From the NCBI RefSeq assembly GCF_021044885.1, contig NZ_JAJNOD010000001.1, positions 1,674,001 to 1,738,000 on the forward strand: a stretch of 64,000 bases of DNA. Reading direction: 5' to 3'. Positions 17,391 to 25,325 of this stretch are shown here, one piece after another (within the stretch, counting starts at the first letter, position 1; each line of letters opens with the position of its first letter). The notes under the pieces were generated by a model. That model saw only the letters and a program-made list of their open reading frames with translations, had not been told where the DNA came from and searched no databases. Origin of the DNA: Microbacterium nymphoidis (lineage in GTDB: Bacteria; Actinomycetota; Actinomycetes; Actinomycetales; Microbacteriaceae). The translations under genes and the position numbers were made by a program.

Positions 17391-18599
17391 ATGCGGTTCT
17401 GGCTCGGCGGCTACACCGCGGACATGGACGGAGACGGTGCCGGCATCGGAGTCCTGCTCGCCGGCGATGCCGACGCCCCGTCCGCCGGTGGTCCGCTGAG
17501 CTTCGCGGGAACGGCCGTCGCGGTCGATTCCCCGTCCTGGCTCGCGCAGCACCCGACCCTCGACGTCGTCTACGCGGCGCTCGAGGGTTCGGGTGGCGTG
17601 CGCGCGTTCACGCGCACCGGACCTGCCACCCTGGCACCGATCGGTACCGAGCAGCCCGCCGGCGACGTCACCTGTCATGTCGTCGCATCGCCGGACGGGC
17701 GCTGGCTCACCGCCACGGGCTACGGCGACGGCACGGTCGCTCGTTACCGGCTCGATGACGACGGCGTTCCCGGAGCCCCGGAATTCGGGGCGGCCGCCGT
17801 CGACCCGTACGCGGACTCCCGGGCCCCGCGTCTGCCGGACGATCTCGGCGCCGACGCCACGACGGCCGCGGAACTCGCTGCCGCGACCGCGGCGCTGCGC
17901 GGGGCCGTCGGGGACGAGTTCGCGCACCTGCTGCCCGAACAGCCGGTGCTGCCCGAGGGGATCGAATCGGCGGTCACCTTCACGGATCCGGACCCCGTCG
18001 CCCCTCCCCGCACATCGCACGCGCACCAGGCGCGTCATGTCTCGGGCGGGCTCGTGGCCACCACCGATCTGGGCTTCGACCTGGTCCGCTTGTGGCGCGA
18101 CGGTCAGCTCCAGCAGGAGGTCGTCCTGCCTTTCGGCACCGGCCCTCGCCACACCGTCTGGCACCCCAGCGGACACCTCTACGTGGTCACCGAGTACTCG
18201 TGCGAGGTCTACGTCCTCGCCCCCGATGCCACCGGACGGTGGCGGATCGTCTCAGCGGCGCCGGTTTCCCCGGAGGCGAGCGTGGGAGCCGACTTCCCTG
18301 GAGAACTCTCGGCCTCGGCCGACGCCGGTCTGCTCTATGCGGGAGTGCGCGGCATCAACGCCATCGCCGCGCTGCGCGTCCTGGGGGACGGTTCCCGCGT
18401 GGAGTCGATCGCTACGGTCGAAAGTCACGTGGACTGGCCGCGGCACCACATCCTGGTCTCCGACACCCTCCTCGTCGCCGGCCAGCGCTCGAACGAAGTC
18501 GTGTCGCTGGCCATCGACGAACGCAGCGGCATCCCCGGACGACGCCGGTTCAGCACCCCCGCGCCCACCCCGTCGGTGCTGCTGCCGATCTTCGACTGA
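17391..18599 (+). CDS. Lactonase-family seven-bladed beta-propeller protein (6-phosphogluconolactonase-like)
   Basis: Protein of 402 residues of the YbhE/Pgl-type lactonase family. It begins FWLGGYTADMDGDGAGIGV, the family's first blade, and has repeated blade motifs such as HPTLDVVYAALEG, HPSGHLYVVTEYSCEV and NEVVSLAID. A family histidine/arginine segment GTGPRHTVWHPSGHLYV is present. The predicted reaction is hydrolysis of 6-phosphogluconolactone or a related lactone in the cytosol, but the family is functionally broad. It follows purA by one base (TGA-C-ATG). Confidence 0.8.
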   Translation: MRFWLGGYTADMDGDGAGIGVLLAGDADAPSAGGPLSFAGTAVAVDSPSWLAQHPTLDVVYAALEGSGGVRAFTRTGPATLAPIGTEQPAGDVTCHVVASPDGRWLTATGYGDGTVARYRLDDDGVPGAPEFGAAAVDPYADSRAPRLPDDLGADATTAAELAAATAALRGAVGDEFAHLLPEQPVLPEGIESAVTFTDPDPVAPPRTSHAHQARHVSGGLVATTDLGFDLVRLWRDGQLQQEVVLPFGTGPRHTVWHPSGHLYVVTEYSCEVYVLAPDATGRWRIVSAAPVSPEASVGADFPGELSASADAGLLYAGVRGINAIAALRVLGDGSRVESIATVESHVDWPRHHILVSDTLLVAGQRSNEVVSLAIDERSGIPGRRRFSTPAPTPSVLLPIFD

Positions 18600-18627
18600 T
18601 CCGGCACCTGCTCCCCTCGTTCACCCA

Positions 18628-18695
18628 CGAGACTTCCCTCTGTGGGTGAGAATCAGCGCGCTGCGGTGATTCTCACCCCACACGCGGAAGTCTCG
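18628..18695. repeat. Dispersed palindromic repeat, family 2, copy D
   Basis: Outer arms CGAGACTTCC (18628-18637) and GGAAGTCTCG (18686-18695) enclose inner arms GTGGGTGAGAATCA (18642-18655) and TGATTCTCACCC (18667-18678). Related elements lie at 51361-51427 and 52339-52405 with the same layout and loop. It sits downstream of the lactonase gene and could also act as a terminator. Confidence 0.7.
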
Positions 18696-18794
18696 CGGGC
18701 CTACCGACGCTGCGAGGGGGACGCCGCGGGGACGACGCCGCGGGCGCGTGCCATGCATCATCCACAGGTTTCTGCGTGGTCCCGCCGCGGCCAG

Positions 18795-18800
18795 TACGCT
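18795..18800 (+). promoter_or_regulatory. -10 element TACGCT, leaderless geometry
   Basis: TACGCT is six bases before the ATG at 18807 of the cyclophilin lipoprotein. Confidence 0.5.
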
Positions 18801-18806
18801 CGACGC

Positions 18807-19523
18807 ATGCGCAAACGTCTCCTGGTCCTTCCCGTCGTGGCCGTGCTGCTGGCCGGCCTGGCCGCGTGCTCAACGAACTCCGCCCCCGAGGCGAAGCCGG
18901 CCGCGAGCGCGAGCGCGAACGACAGCGCGAGCGCGAACGACAGCGCGAGCGCGAGTGCCGCGGCCACGCCGAGCGGCACGTGCTCCTACCCCGCTTCCGG
19001 CACGCCGGCCAAGCCCGCCTCCGCACCGTCCAGCGAGCCCGAGCTGGCGAAGACCGCGACGCTCACGACGTCCGCGGGAGAGATCACCATCACCCTCGAT
19101 GGCGACAAGACGCCGTGCACCGTGAACAGCTTCGTCTCGCTGATCACGCAGGGGTACTTCGCCGACACGAAGTGCCACCGTCTCACCACGCAGGGCATCT
19201 TCGTGCTGCAGTGCGGCGACCCCAGCGGAACCGGGGCAGGCGGGCCCGGGTACTCGTTCGCCGACGAGACCAGCCCCGACATGTCGTACCCCACGGGCAC
19301 CGTCGCGATGGCCAACGCCGGCCCGGACACCAACGGGTCGCAGTTCTTCCTCGTCTACGACGACAGCACGGGCCTTCCGCCGGACTACACCGTGTTCGGT
19401 CACATGGACGAGGCCAGTGTCGCCGTCGTGCAGGCGATCGCCGCGAAGGGCGTGGCCGGCGGACGCCAGGACGGCGCCCCTGCCGAGACCGTGACCATCA
19501 CGTCCGCCACGACGGCGCAGTGA
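18807..19523 (+). CDS. Cyclophilin-type peptidyl-prolyl cis-trans isomerase, lipoprotein
   Basis: Protein of 238 residues predicted to be anchored outside the membrane: a signal sequence ends in the lipobox LAGLAAC, with the lipidated cysteine near residue 23. A disordered Ala/Ser/Asn/Asp linker with a hexapeptide repeat follows, then a cyclophilin domain from about residue 80 (VNSFVSLITQGYFADTKCHR, VLQCGDPSGTGAGGPGY, NGSQFFLVYDD). It should assist folding of exported proteins. I chose the ATG at 18807 over longer frames because it starts the signal peptide and follows the -10 by six bases. Confidence 0.9.
   Translation: MRKRLLVLPVVAVLLAGLAACSTNSAPEAKPAASASANDSASANDSASASAAATPSGTCSYPASGTPAKPASAPSSEPELAKTATLTTSAGEITITLDGDKTPCTVNSFVSLITQGYFADTKCHRLTTQGIFVLQCGDPSGTGAGGPGYSFADETSPDMSYPTGTVAMANAGPDTNGSQFFLVYDDSTGLPPDYTVFGHMDEASVAVVQAIAAKGVAGGRQDGAPAETVTITSATTAQ
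18906..18950 (+). repeat. In-frame 18-bp tandem repeat encoding SASAND units
   Basis: About two and a half copies of an 18-bp unit encode Ser-Ala-Ser-Ala-Asn-Asp repeats in the linker between the lipid anchor and the cyclophilin domain. Such a tract can change length between strains without breaking the frame. Confidence 0.7.
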
Positions 19524-19548
19524 AGCGAATCGCCGCCTGACGACATCA

Positions 19549-19580
19549 GCGAGCCCGATCCCGATGCGGATCGGGCTCGC
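19549..19580 (+). terminator. Strong stem-loop after the cyclophilin gene
   Basis: GCGAGCCCGATCC (19549-19561) pairs perfectly with GGATCGGGCTCGC (19568-19580) across a 6-base loop. There is no long T-run, as is common in actinobacteria. The next promoter begins six bases later. Confidence 0.65.
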
Positions 19581-19585
19581 TCCAT

Positions 19586-19591
19586 TAGTGT
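19586..19591 (+). promoter_or_regulatory. -10 element TAGTGT, leaderless geometry
   Basis: TAGTGT is six bases before the GTG start at 19598. Confidence 0.5.
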
Positions 19592-19597
19592 GAGCGT

Positions 19598-20368
19598 GTG
19601 ACACCGCCGTCGTCCCCCGCCACCGTCCGCACGACCCCGCGCCTGCTCTGGGCCCTGTTGCGCCTCGCGATGGCCGCGCTGATCGTCGCTGCCATCGTCG
19701 CCCAGCTGATCCGGACGCTGGGATTCGCCATCGACAAGGATCGCGACTTCCTGACCGTGCTGACGAACTTCTTCAGCTTCTTCACGATCCTCTCCAACGT
19801 CCTCGCCGCGATCACGCTGCTGGTGTGCGGGCTCTGGCTGCTCAGCCGTGGACGTCGCCGTGAATTCCAGCCCCGAGCGCTGAGCGTACTGCTGCTCTCG
19901 GTCGGCACCTACATGGTCATCACGGGCGTGGTCTACAACACGATGCTGCGCGGGATCGCTCTGGAGCCGGGCGGGACGGTCGCGTGGTCGAACGAGGTCC
20001 TGCACGTCGCCGGCCCCGCGATGATGCTGCTGGAGCTCATCCTCCGGGTGGGCGTCCGCCCGATCAGCTGGCGCTCCCTGTGGGTGGTGGTCGGCTTTCC
20101 CATCGTCTGGGTGATCTACACGATGATCCGCGGGGAGCAGATCACCAACCCGGTCACCGGCCAGCCGTGGTGGTACCCCTACCCGTTCCTCAATCCCTAC
20201 ACCGTGCCGAACGGCTACATCGGTGTGGCCGGGTACGTCGTCGGGATCTCGGTGGCGGTGATCGCGGTCGCCTCGCTGGCGATCTGGTGGTCGCGACGCA
20301 AGACCGGGGTCGAGGCCACCGCAGAGCCGGCGGAGTCGCCCGCTGCCATCGCGGCGCCCGCATCCTGA
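19598..20368 (+). CDS. Pr6Pr-family integral membrane protein
   Basis: Membrane protein of 256 residues with six predicted helices. The segment DFLTVLTNFFSFFTILSNVLAA is characteristic of the Pr6Pr / FAR-17a-like family, as are NEVLHVAGPAMMLLELIL and PWWYPYPFLNPYTVPNGY. No enzymatic function is established for the bacterial members. The GTG start at 19598 is supported by TAGTGT six bases upstream. It is convergent with the response regulator that follows. Confidence 0.7.
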   Translation: MTPPSSPATVRTTPRLLWALLRLAMAALIVAAIVAQLIRTLGFAIDKDRDFLTVLTNFFSFFTILSNVLAAITLLVCGLWLLSRGRRREFQPRALSVLLLSVGTYMVITGVVYNTMLRGIALEPGGTVAWSNEVLHVAGPAMMLLELILRVGVRPISWRSLWVVVGFPIVWVIYTMIRGEQITNPVTGQPWWYPYPFLNPYTVPNGYIGVAGYVVGISVAVIAVASLAIWWSRRKTGVEATAEPAESPAAIAAPAS

Positions 20369-20402
20369 GTGCCGGGCATCGCGTCCGGACACCGGACGGC
20401 CT

Positions 20403-21056
20403 TCAGGAACGGGTGCGGACGCGAGTGATCGCCTGAGCGCGATCGCGCACGTCGAGCTTCGCGAAGATCGCATTGATATGGGTCTTCACCGTGGACACCC
20501 CCACGTACAGCTGACGAGCGATCTCGGCGTTGTTGAGTCCGTCGGCGAGGAGGGAGAGCACGTCTGCCTCCCGCGGTGTGAGCTCGGGAAAACGACTGCG
20601 CAGCTCTGCCGCGGGAGCCGGAGCGGTGACGGTCGTCGCGGAGACCACACGCGCCGCGACGTCGGCGGCGAACGTGGCCTGCCCGCCCGCCACGGCACGG
20701 ATGGCGGCGGCGATCTGCTCACGGCCGGCGTCCTTGGTGAGGTAGCCGCGAGCCCCCGCGCGGAGCGCTCCGAGGATGGAGTCGTCGTCGGCGTAGGTGG
20801 TGAGGACCAGCACCGCGGTCTCCGGCGCATCGGCCGTGATGCGCCGCGTCGCCGTGGTGCCGTCCATCACGGGCATCCGCAGATCCATCAGCATCACGTC
20901 GGGTCGCTCCGCCACCGCCAGTGCCACCGCCTCGGCCCCGTCAGCGGCCTGCCCGACCACCTCGACGTCCGCCAGCAGCGAGATGATCGTGCTGAGGCCG
21001 TCGCGCACCAGGTCCTGGTCGTCGGCGATCACCACGCGAATCGGTGTCGTCGTCAT
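20403..21056 (-). CDS. Two-component response regulator, NarL/LuxR type
   Basis: Regulator of 217 residues. The receiver has VVIADDQDLVRDGL (acidic pocket), VMLMDLRMPVMDG (phosphoacceptor Asp) and ARGYLTKDAGREQ (conserved Lys). The LuxR HTH runs LTPREADVLSLLADGLNNAE to VKTHINAIFAKLDVRDRAQA. Its ATG overlaps the stop of the kinase gene (ATGA), so the two proteins are made in step. It is the last gene of the leftward three-gene unit 22703-20403. Confidence 0.93.
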   Translation of the reverse strand: MTTTPIRVVIADDQDLVRDGLSTIISLLADVEVVGQAADGAEAVALAVAERPDVMLMDLRMPVMDGTTATRRITADAPETAVLVLTTYADDDSILGALRAGARGYLTKDAGREQIAAAIRAVAGGQATFAADVAARVVSATTVTAPAPAAELRSRFPELTPREADVLSLLADGLNNAEIARQLYVGVSTVKTHINAIFAKLDVRDRAQAITRVRTRS

Positions 21057-22192
21057 CGTCCGCCCTTCTCGTCGATTCCCGGGGACAGCGTGGCCTCCGC
21101 AACCACCACGAACTCTCCCTCCCGTACTTCTGCCCGCGCATGCCCGCCGCTGGGCAGAGCGTCGAAGCGCTCGCGCATCCCGGTCAGTCCGTACCCGCCG
21201 CCTCGTGGCTGCCGCTCCGCGGGGAGCGGGCTCGTCACCCGCAGGGTCACACGATCGTGTCGCCAGTCGATGCCGAGTGCAACGGGAGCTCCCGGCGCGT
21301 GACGACGCGCATTGCTCAGCGATTCCTGCACCGCGCGTACCAGTGCGGTGGCGACGACGTGCGGGACGGGGCGCGGTTCGCCGCCTTCCGTCACCGACAC
21401 CGTTGCGCCCAGCGAACGGTGCGCACGGATGAGCTCATCGAGGGCTTCCGACGGGTCGACATCCGCGTCATCGAGCCGCGGGACCTCGCGCAGGGCCGCG
21501 ACGGCCCCGCGTGCGTCGGCCAGGCCCTGCGCCGCGAGCCGGCGTGCCTCGGTCGCGCGCGTCCTCGCCTCATCGATCCTGTCCGCCTCCAGGAGCGCGT
21601 CGATGGCATCCAGCTGAACCGTGAGTCCGCCGAGAGAGTGCGCCAGCACATCGTGCAGGTCGCGGGCCAGAGCGATGCGGGCTTCGGCCTCCCGGGCGAC
21701 GATGCGCTCCTCGCGCGCCCTCTCCGCCTCGCGCGCGGACAGGCGCGTGGTGCGGCGGAGGAAGCCGCCAAGCACGCCGACCGAGAGCCCGAGGCTCATG
21801 GTCAGCATCGCGCTGACGCCGAGCTGCGGGGACAGGAGGGCGATGCCCCCACACACCAGGACGACCCCGACCCCCGCGGCCACCGGCCCGAGCCATACTG
21901 GCAGCTCAAGCCGGGCGATCAGGAGCATCGTGCACACCGCGGCGGGGACGAGCGAGAGCCCCACGCTGGGCCCGCCGGCGAGCGAGCCGCTCAGCACGGC
22001 GACCACGGCGAACGCGGCCCCCGTCCTGGATCGCCCCAGGCGCAGCAGCACGGTCGCGATGGGCCACGCGATGACCGCGACCAACCCGGCCACCGCTCCC
22101 GCGGGCGACGTCGCCGAGAGCAGCGCCGCTCCCACGAACGCCGCGACGGCGATGGTGATGGCGGCGCTCCACAGCAGAGGGCGCTCGGTCAT
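21053..22192 (-). CDS. Two-component sensor histidine kinase (HisKA_3 type)
   Basis: Kinase of 379 residues with about five N-terminal membrane helices (to residue ~130) and no distinct sensor domain. The phosphoacceptor segment is ALARDLHDVLAHSLGGLTVQ, and the ATPase domain has VRAVQESLSNARRHAPGA and GGGYGLTGMRERFD. It pairs with the LuxR-type regulator at 20403-21056 through a 4-nt ATGA overlap. The membrane protein gene upstream ends 7 nt before its start, suggesting a three-component sensory operon. Confidence 0.92.
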   Translation of the reverse strand: MTERPLLWSAAITIAVAAFVGAALLSATSPAGAVAGLVAVIAWPIATVLLRLGRSRTGAAFAVVAVLSGSLAGGPSVGLSLVPAAVCTMLLIARLELPVWLGPVAAGVGVVLVCGGIALLSPQLGVSAMLTMSLGLSVGVLGGFLRRTTRLSAREAERAREERIVAREAEARIALARDLHDVLAHSLGGLTVQLDAIDALLEADRIDEARTRATEARRLAAQGLADARGAVAALREVPRLDDADVDPSEALDELIRAHRSLGATVSVTEGGEPRPVPHVVATALVRAVQESLSNARRHAPGAPVALGIDWRHDRVTLRVTSPLPAERQPRGGGYGLTGMRERFDALPSGGHARAEVREGEFVVVAEATLSPGIDEKGGR

Positions 22193-22199
22193 GGAACCA

Positions 22200-22703
22200 T
22201 CATGCGCCGACGTGGGCCAGCTTCTGCAGACGCGCGCCCATGGTGATCGCGCGACCCGCTCGGTTGGCTGCGAACGCCAGCAGGATCACCCCGGTGCTGC
22301 TCGCGAGGTGCGAGCCGGCCATGCCTGCCAGCACGTCGATTCCGATACGCACCGCGATCATCGCCACCCAGAGCACGATGCCCACGGCTCCGGTCCGCGA
22401 GGCCCACTGGGCGCGGGGATCACGTACGCGATCCTCGGCCTCCAGCGGACGGAACCTCGCGATCGCGCCCATCAGAGCACCGATGCCTCCGGAGATGGCC
22501 AGCTCGAGAGCGAGGACCGCGACATCCAGGGTGCCGATCGCCGTGGTGGTCGAGACGAGGGAGCCGAGACCGACGACGGCCAGCACGATCGGCCCGCGCC
22601 AGATCCGGCTCGGCTCGAAGGCACGCCACTGCGTCTGGCGATAGCCGATGTAACCGATGAGGAGGACGATGACGAACCCGTTGAACAGGAGCTGCGGAGA
22701 CAT
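22200..22703 (-). CDS. Small membrane protein upstream of the two-component pair (DUF1453-like)
   Basis: Protein of 167 residues with about four or five hydrophobic helices, beginning MSPQLLFNGFVIVLLIGYIGYRQTQWRAF. The first helix followed by YRQTQWR resembles the DUF1453/CcdC-like group, but the match is from memory and weak. An AAAGG ribosome site precedes the ATG at 22703. Being the first gene of the operon, it may modulate the kinase or be its main target; neither can be shown from sequence. Confidence 0.6.
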   Translation of the reverse strand: MSPQLLFNGFVIVLLIGYIGYRQTQWRAFEPSRIWRGPIVLAVVGLGSLVSTTTAIGTLDVAVLALELAISGGIGALMGAIARFRPLEAEDRVRDPRAQWASRTGAVGIVLWVAMIAVRIGIDVLAGMAGSHLASSTGVILLAFAANRAGRAITMGARLQKLAHVGA

Positions 22704-22772
22704 GTGCGAACCTTTCGAGGCGGCCCGATGCGGCCGTGAATCCAGGTTCCCGTCGTCGCAGTGCCCACCCCA

Positions 22773-22802
22773 CCACCCGCGGGTGGAGATCGGGTGGAGA
22801 TG
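22773..22802. promoter_or_regulatory. Palindrome plus direct repeat between divergent genes, probable operator
   Basis: A perfect 14-bp palindrome CCACCCGCGGGTGG (22773-22786) overlaps the first of two GGGTGGAGAT direct repeats (22781 and 22792). The site lies between the sensory operon start (22703, leftward) and the LCP gene (22845, rightward). It is a candidate binding site for the response regulator or a cell-envelope regulator. Confidence 0.4.
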
Positions 22803-22832
22803 GTCTGCCCGGGATCGGTCAGTCATCGCGGG

Positions 22833-22838
22833 TAGTGT
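22833..22838 (+). promoter_or_regulatory. -10 element TAGTGT, leaderless geometry
   Basis: TAGTGT is six bases before the ATG at 22845 of the LCP gene. Confidence 0.5.
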
Positions 22839-22844
22839 TGCGGC

Positions 22845-24146
22845 ATGGCCCGATCCGCCCGCCGCTCCCGTCGTCGCACCGTTGCACGGCACGCCAACCT
22901 GCCGCGGCGCAGCGCGCTCACCGGCATCCTGGTCCGCGTCCTCGCGGGTGTCGCCGCGATCGCCCTCGCGGCTGTCGGCGTGATCGTCTACAACTACAAC
23001 GATCTGACGGGCGCGATCCGCGACAACGCGGTGAGCCTGCAGAACGATCCGATCGCACCTCCCGAGCTGGCCGCCTACCCCGGCGCGTTCAACATGCTGG
23101 TGATCGGCACCGACGAGTGCGACGAGTCGATCAGGGACTTCATCGGCGCCGACCGGTGCTCGGGGGAAGAGGCCGCACACCATCTCAACGACGTGAACAT
23201 CCTCGTCCACGTCTCGGAGGCCCCGCGTCGCGTCACCGTGCTGTCCTTCCCGCGGGATCTTCTCGTGGAACGCCCCGAGTGCACCAACGAAGAGGGCAAC
23301 GTGGACGCCGGCGGGACAGCCAAGATCAACACCGCCTATGAGGCAGGCGGCCTGGTGTGTGTGGCGAAGACCGTCGAAGAGCTCACCGGCCTCAGCGTGG
23401 ACTTTGCCGCCAAGCTCAGCTTCCTGAGCGTGATCAAGATCACCGACGCCGTGGGCGGCGTCACGGTGTGTGTGGCAGGCGACGGCATCAAGGACCGGCA
23501 CACCAATCTCGACCTGCCCCCGGGCGAGTACACGATTTCGGGCGGCGATGCACTGCAGTTCCTCCGCACCCGGCATGGGCTGAACCAGGAGAGCGATCTC
23601 GCGCGGATCAGTAATCAGCAGCAGTACATGTCACGGCTCATCAACAAGCTGCGCAGCACCGAGGTGCTCTCCAACCCCGCAACCCTGCTCAAGCTGGCCT
23701 CCGTCGTGGCCCGCAACATCCAGACCGACGACCGACTCGCCGATCCCGTGCGGATGGTGCAGCTGGCCCTCGCCGTCAAGGACGTCCCGTTCTCCGACTT
23801 CGTGTTCGTCTCGTACCCGGTGGTGGACATCCCCAATACGAGTGACCTCGCGGCGGACTCGGCCACCGCCGCATCGCTGATGGCTGCCATCGCCGCGAAC
23901 CAGCCGATCGTCCTGTCGCGCACCGGCGCTGGGGTGGTCGATGAGACGGCCCCGACGGAGGCGGCTACGGCAGGCCCCGACGGCTCGACGCCGACCGAGT
24001 CCGAGCCCGGCACGGACGAGGGCTCGCAGCCCGGAACGGACGTGCCGTCCGCCGAGCCGACCGGTCCGGTGGAACTGGGGTGGAGCGCATCCGGGCAGAC
24101 GGCGGAGCAGCAGACCTGCTCGGCCGGCGTGGAAGGCACCGGCTGA
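22845..24146 (+). CDS. LytR-CpsA-Psr (LCP) family cell-wall glycopolymer transferase
   Basis: Protein of 433 residues. A basic cytoplasmic N-terminus and one transmembrane helix (about residues 25-48) place the LCP catalytic domain outside the cell. LCP landmarks are NMLVIGTDE, HLNDVNILVHVSEAPRRVTVLSFPRD (catalytic Arg/Asp region), AKINTAYEAGG and ISGGDALQFLRTRHG, then DLARISNQQQYM. These enzymes attach teichoic-acid-like or other anionic polymers to peptidoglycan. The C-terminal ~90 residues are an acidic, Pro/Thr-rich tail. The gene stands alone and diverges from the two-component operon. Confidence 0.92.
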   Translation: MARSARRSRRRTVARHANLPRRSALTGILVRVLAGVAAIALAAVGVIVYNYNDLTGAIRDNAVSLQNDPIAPPELAAYPGAFNMLVIGTDECDESIRDFIGADRCSGEEAAHHLNDVNILVHVSEAPRRVTVLSFPRDLLVERPECTNEEGNVDAGGTAKINTAYEAGGLVCVAKTVEELTGLSVDFAAKLSFLSVIKITDAVGGVTVCVAGDGIKDRHTNLDLPPGEYTISGGDALQFLRTRHGLNQESDLARISNQQQYMSRLINKLRSTEVLSNPATLLKLASVVARNIQTDDRLADPVRMVQLALAVKDVPFSDFVFVSYPVVDIPNTSDLAADSATAASLMAAIAANQPIVLSRTGAGVVDETAPTEAATAGPDGSTPTESEPGTDEGSQPGTDVPSAEPTGPVELGWSASGQTAEQQTCSAGVEGTG

Positions 24147-24152
24147 TCCGGC

Positions 24153-25283
24153 TCAGACCGGGTGCTCACGCAGCCAGGTGAGCACCTGATGGGCGTGGCG
24201 GTCCGGCGGGAACACCGGATAGAAGACGTGCTCGATCCGGCCCTCCCGCACCACCAGTGTGAGGCGCGCGTGCAGCCGCGGCCACCCCGGCGCGGAGATC
24301 GTCGGCAGCCGCAGCGCGTCTGCGAGCTCGAATCGGGCATCGGACAGCATCGAGAACGGCAGCCCGAGACGGTCCACGAGTTCCCCCTGGTATTCCGGGT
24401 GCTGGCTCGAGATGCCGTGCACGGTGCGGACTCCGGCCTCTCGAAGGAGAGCCGCGTGGTCGCGGAAGTCGCACGCCTCGGCGGTGCATCCGCGCGCCCC
24501 CGGGATCGTGTCCCAGCCCTCCGGCAGATCGATGCCGGGACGCCGCGACAGGGGATAGAAGTACAGGACGGATCGCGCCTTGTCCTGCGCAGACACGTCC
24601 ACCGATCCCCCGGCTGTGGAGACGAGCGACAGCGCAGGCAGAGCGAGTCCCGGGAGGTGATCGGCGCCGCCGTCGTCGAGTGGGACAGGTAGACCGGACG
24701 GCAGCTGCGTCTCATCGCCCTGGTCGCGGTCGCTTCGCGCACCGCGCTCCCTCGCACCGCGCCCTCCGCTACCGTCGCTTCCCGCGGCGTGATTCTCGGC
24801 ATCCGCGCTGGCGCCTCCCGCGCGGCGGACCTCGGCACCGCGCATCCCGACGCCGTCGTTTCCTGAAGCACCGTTTCGCGCAGCGTCGTTTCGCGCAGCG
24901 TCGTTCCCCGCAGCGCCGTGTGCCGCAGTGCGGCCTTCGGCCGCGTCGTGCAGGCGGTCGGCGAGCCGGACCCGCCGCTCGCGGAGAGCGGCTATGCGCG
25001 CGTCGAGATCGGCGATGGTATCGCGGTACTCCGCGAGCGCCGAAGGGCAGGTGTCACCGTGTTCGTGGCCGGTCTGCAGGCAGTCGACGAAGGGGCGGGC
25101 GCGGGATGCCGGAATGCCCAGCTCGGCCAGGCGCCGCAGCTCGCGAACGGTGGCGACGTGCTGGGCGTCGTACACACGATAGCCGTTGTGCGCACGCTCC
25201 GGACTGACCAGCCCGAGACGCTCGTAGTACCGGACGGCCTTGACCGTGGCGCCGGCGCGTTCGGCGGCTTCGGAGATCCTCAT
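24153..25283 (-). CDS. MerR-type regulator fused to a PrxQ-like peroxiredoxin domain
   Basis: Single chain of 376 residues. Residues 1-70 are a MerR winged helix (MRISEAAERAGATVKAVRYY, GYRVYDAQHVATVRELRRLA) followed by the dimerisation coiled coil to ~115, with two cysteines (DCLQTGHEHGDTCPSAL). A low-complexity linker with pentapeptide repeats spans ~118-190. From ~205 to the end there is a thioredoxin-fold peroxiredoxin: Cys266 and Cys271 in GARGCTAEACDFRD match the peroxidatic and resolving cysteines of PrxQ/BCP. I infer a transcription factor whose DNA binding responds to peroxide through its own peroxidase domain. The ATG at 25283 is favoured over GTG 25289 because TAGCGT lies exactly six bases before it. 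Confidence 0.85.
   Translation of the reverse strand: MRISEAAERAGATVKAVRYYERLGLVSPERAHNGYRVYDAQHVATVRELRRLAELGIPASRARPFVDCLQTGHEHGDTCPSALAEYRDTIADLDARIAALRERRVRLADRLHDAAEGRTAAHGAAGNDAARNDAARNGASGNDGVGMRGAEVRRAGGASADAENHAAGSDGSGGRGARERGARSDRDQGDETQLPSGLPVPLDDGGADHLPGLALPALSLVSTAGGSVDVSAQDKARSVLYFYPLSRRPGIDLPEGWDTIPGARGCTAEACDFRDHAALLREAGVRTVHGISSQHPEYQGELVDRLGLPFSMLSDARFELADALRLPTISAPGWPRLHARLTLVVREGRIEHVFYPVFPPDRHAHQVLTWLREHPV
24854..24928 (-). repeat. Five 15-bp tandem repeats in the regulator-peroxiredoxin linker
   Basis: Five consecutive 15-bp units, of the type CGTCGTTTCGCGCAG on the plus strand, encode pentapeptides such as NDAAR. All are in frame. They form the flexible linker between the MerR and peroxiredoxin parts, and may vary in number between strains. 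Confidence 0.75.
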
Positions 25284-25289
25284 GCCCAC

Positions 25290-25321
25290 ACGCTAAACCT
25301 TGCCCCCGGGGTCAGGGTCAA
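25290..25321 (-). promoter_or_regulatory. MerR-type promoter with long spacer and central dyad
   Basis: On the minus strand TTGACC (25321-25316) and TAGCGT (25295-25290) are separated by 20 bp, longer than the usual 17. The spacer is an imperfect dyad centred on a CCCCC/GGGG core (25296-25318). Overlong spacers with a central dyad are the hallmark of promoters that MerR proteins bind and realign. Autoregulation by the downstream MerR-PrxQ fusion is inferred. Confidence 0.6.
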
Positions 25322-25325
25322 CCTC

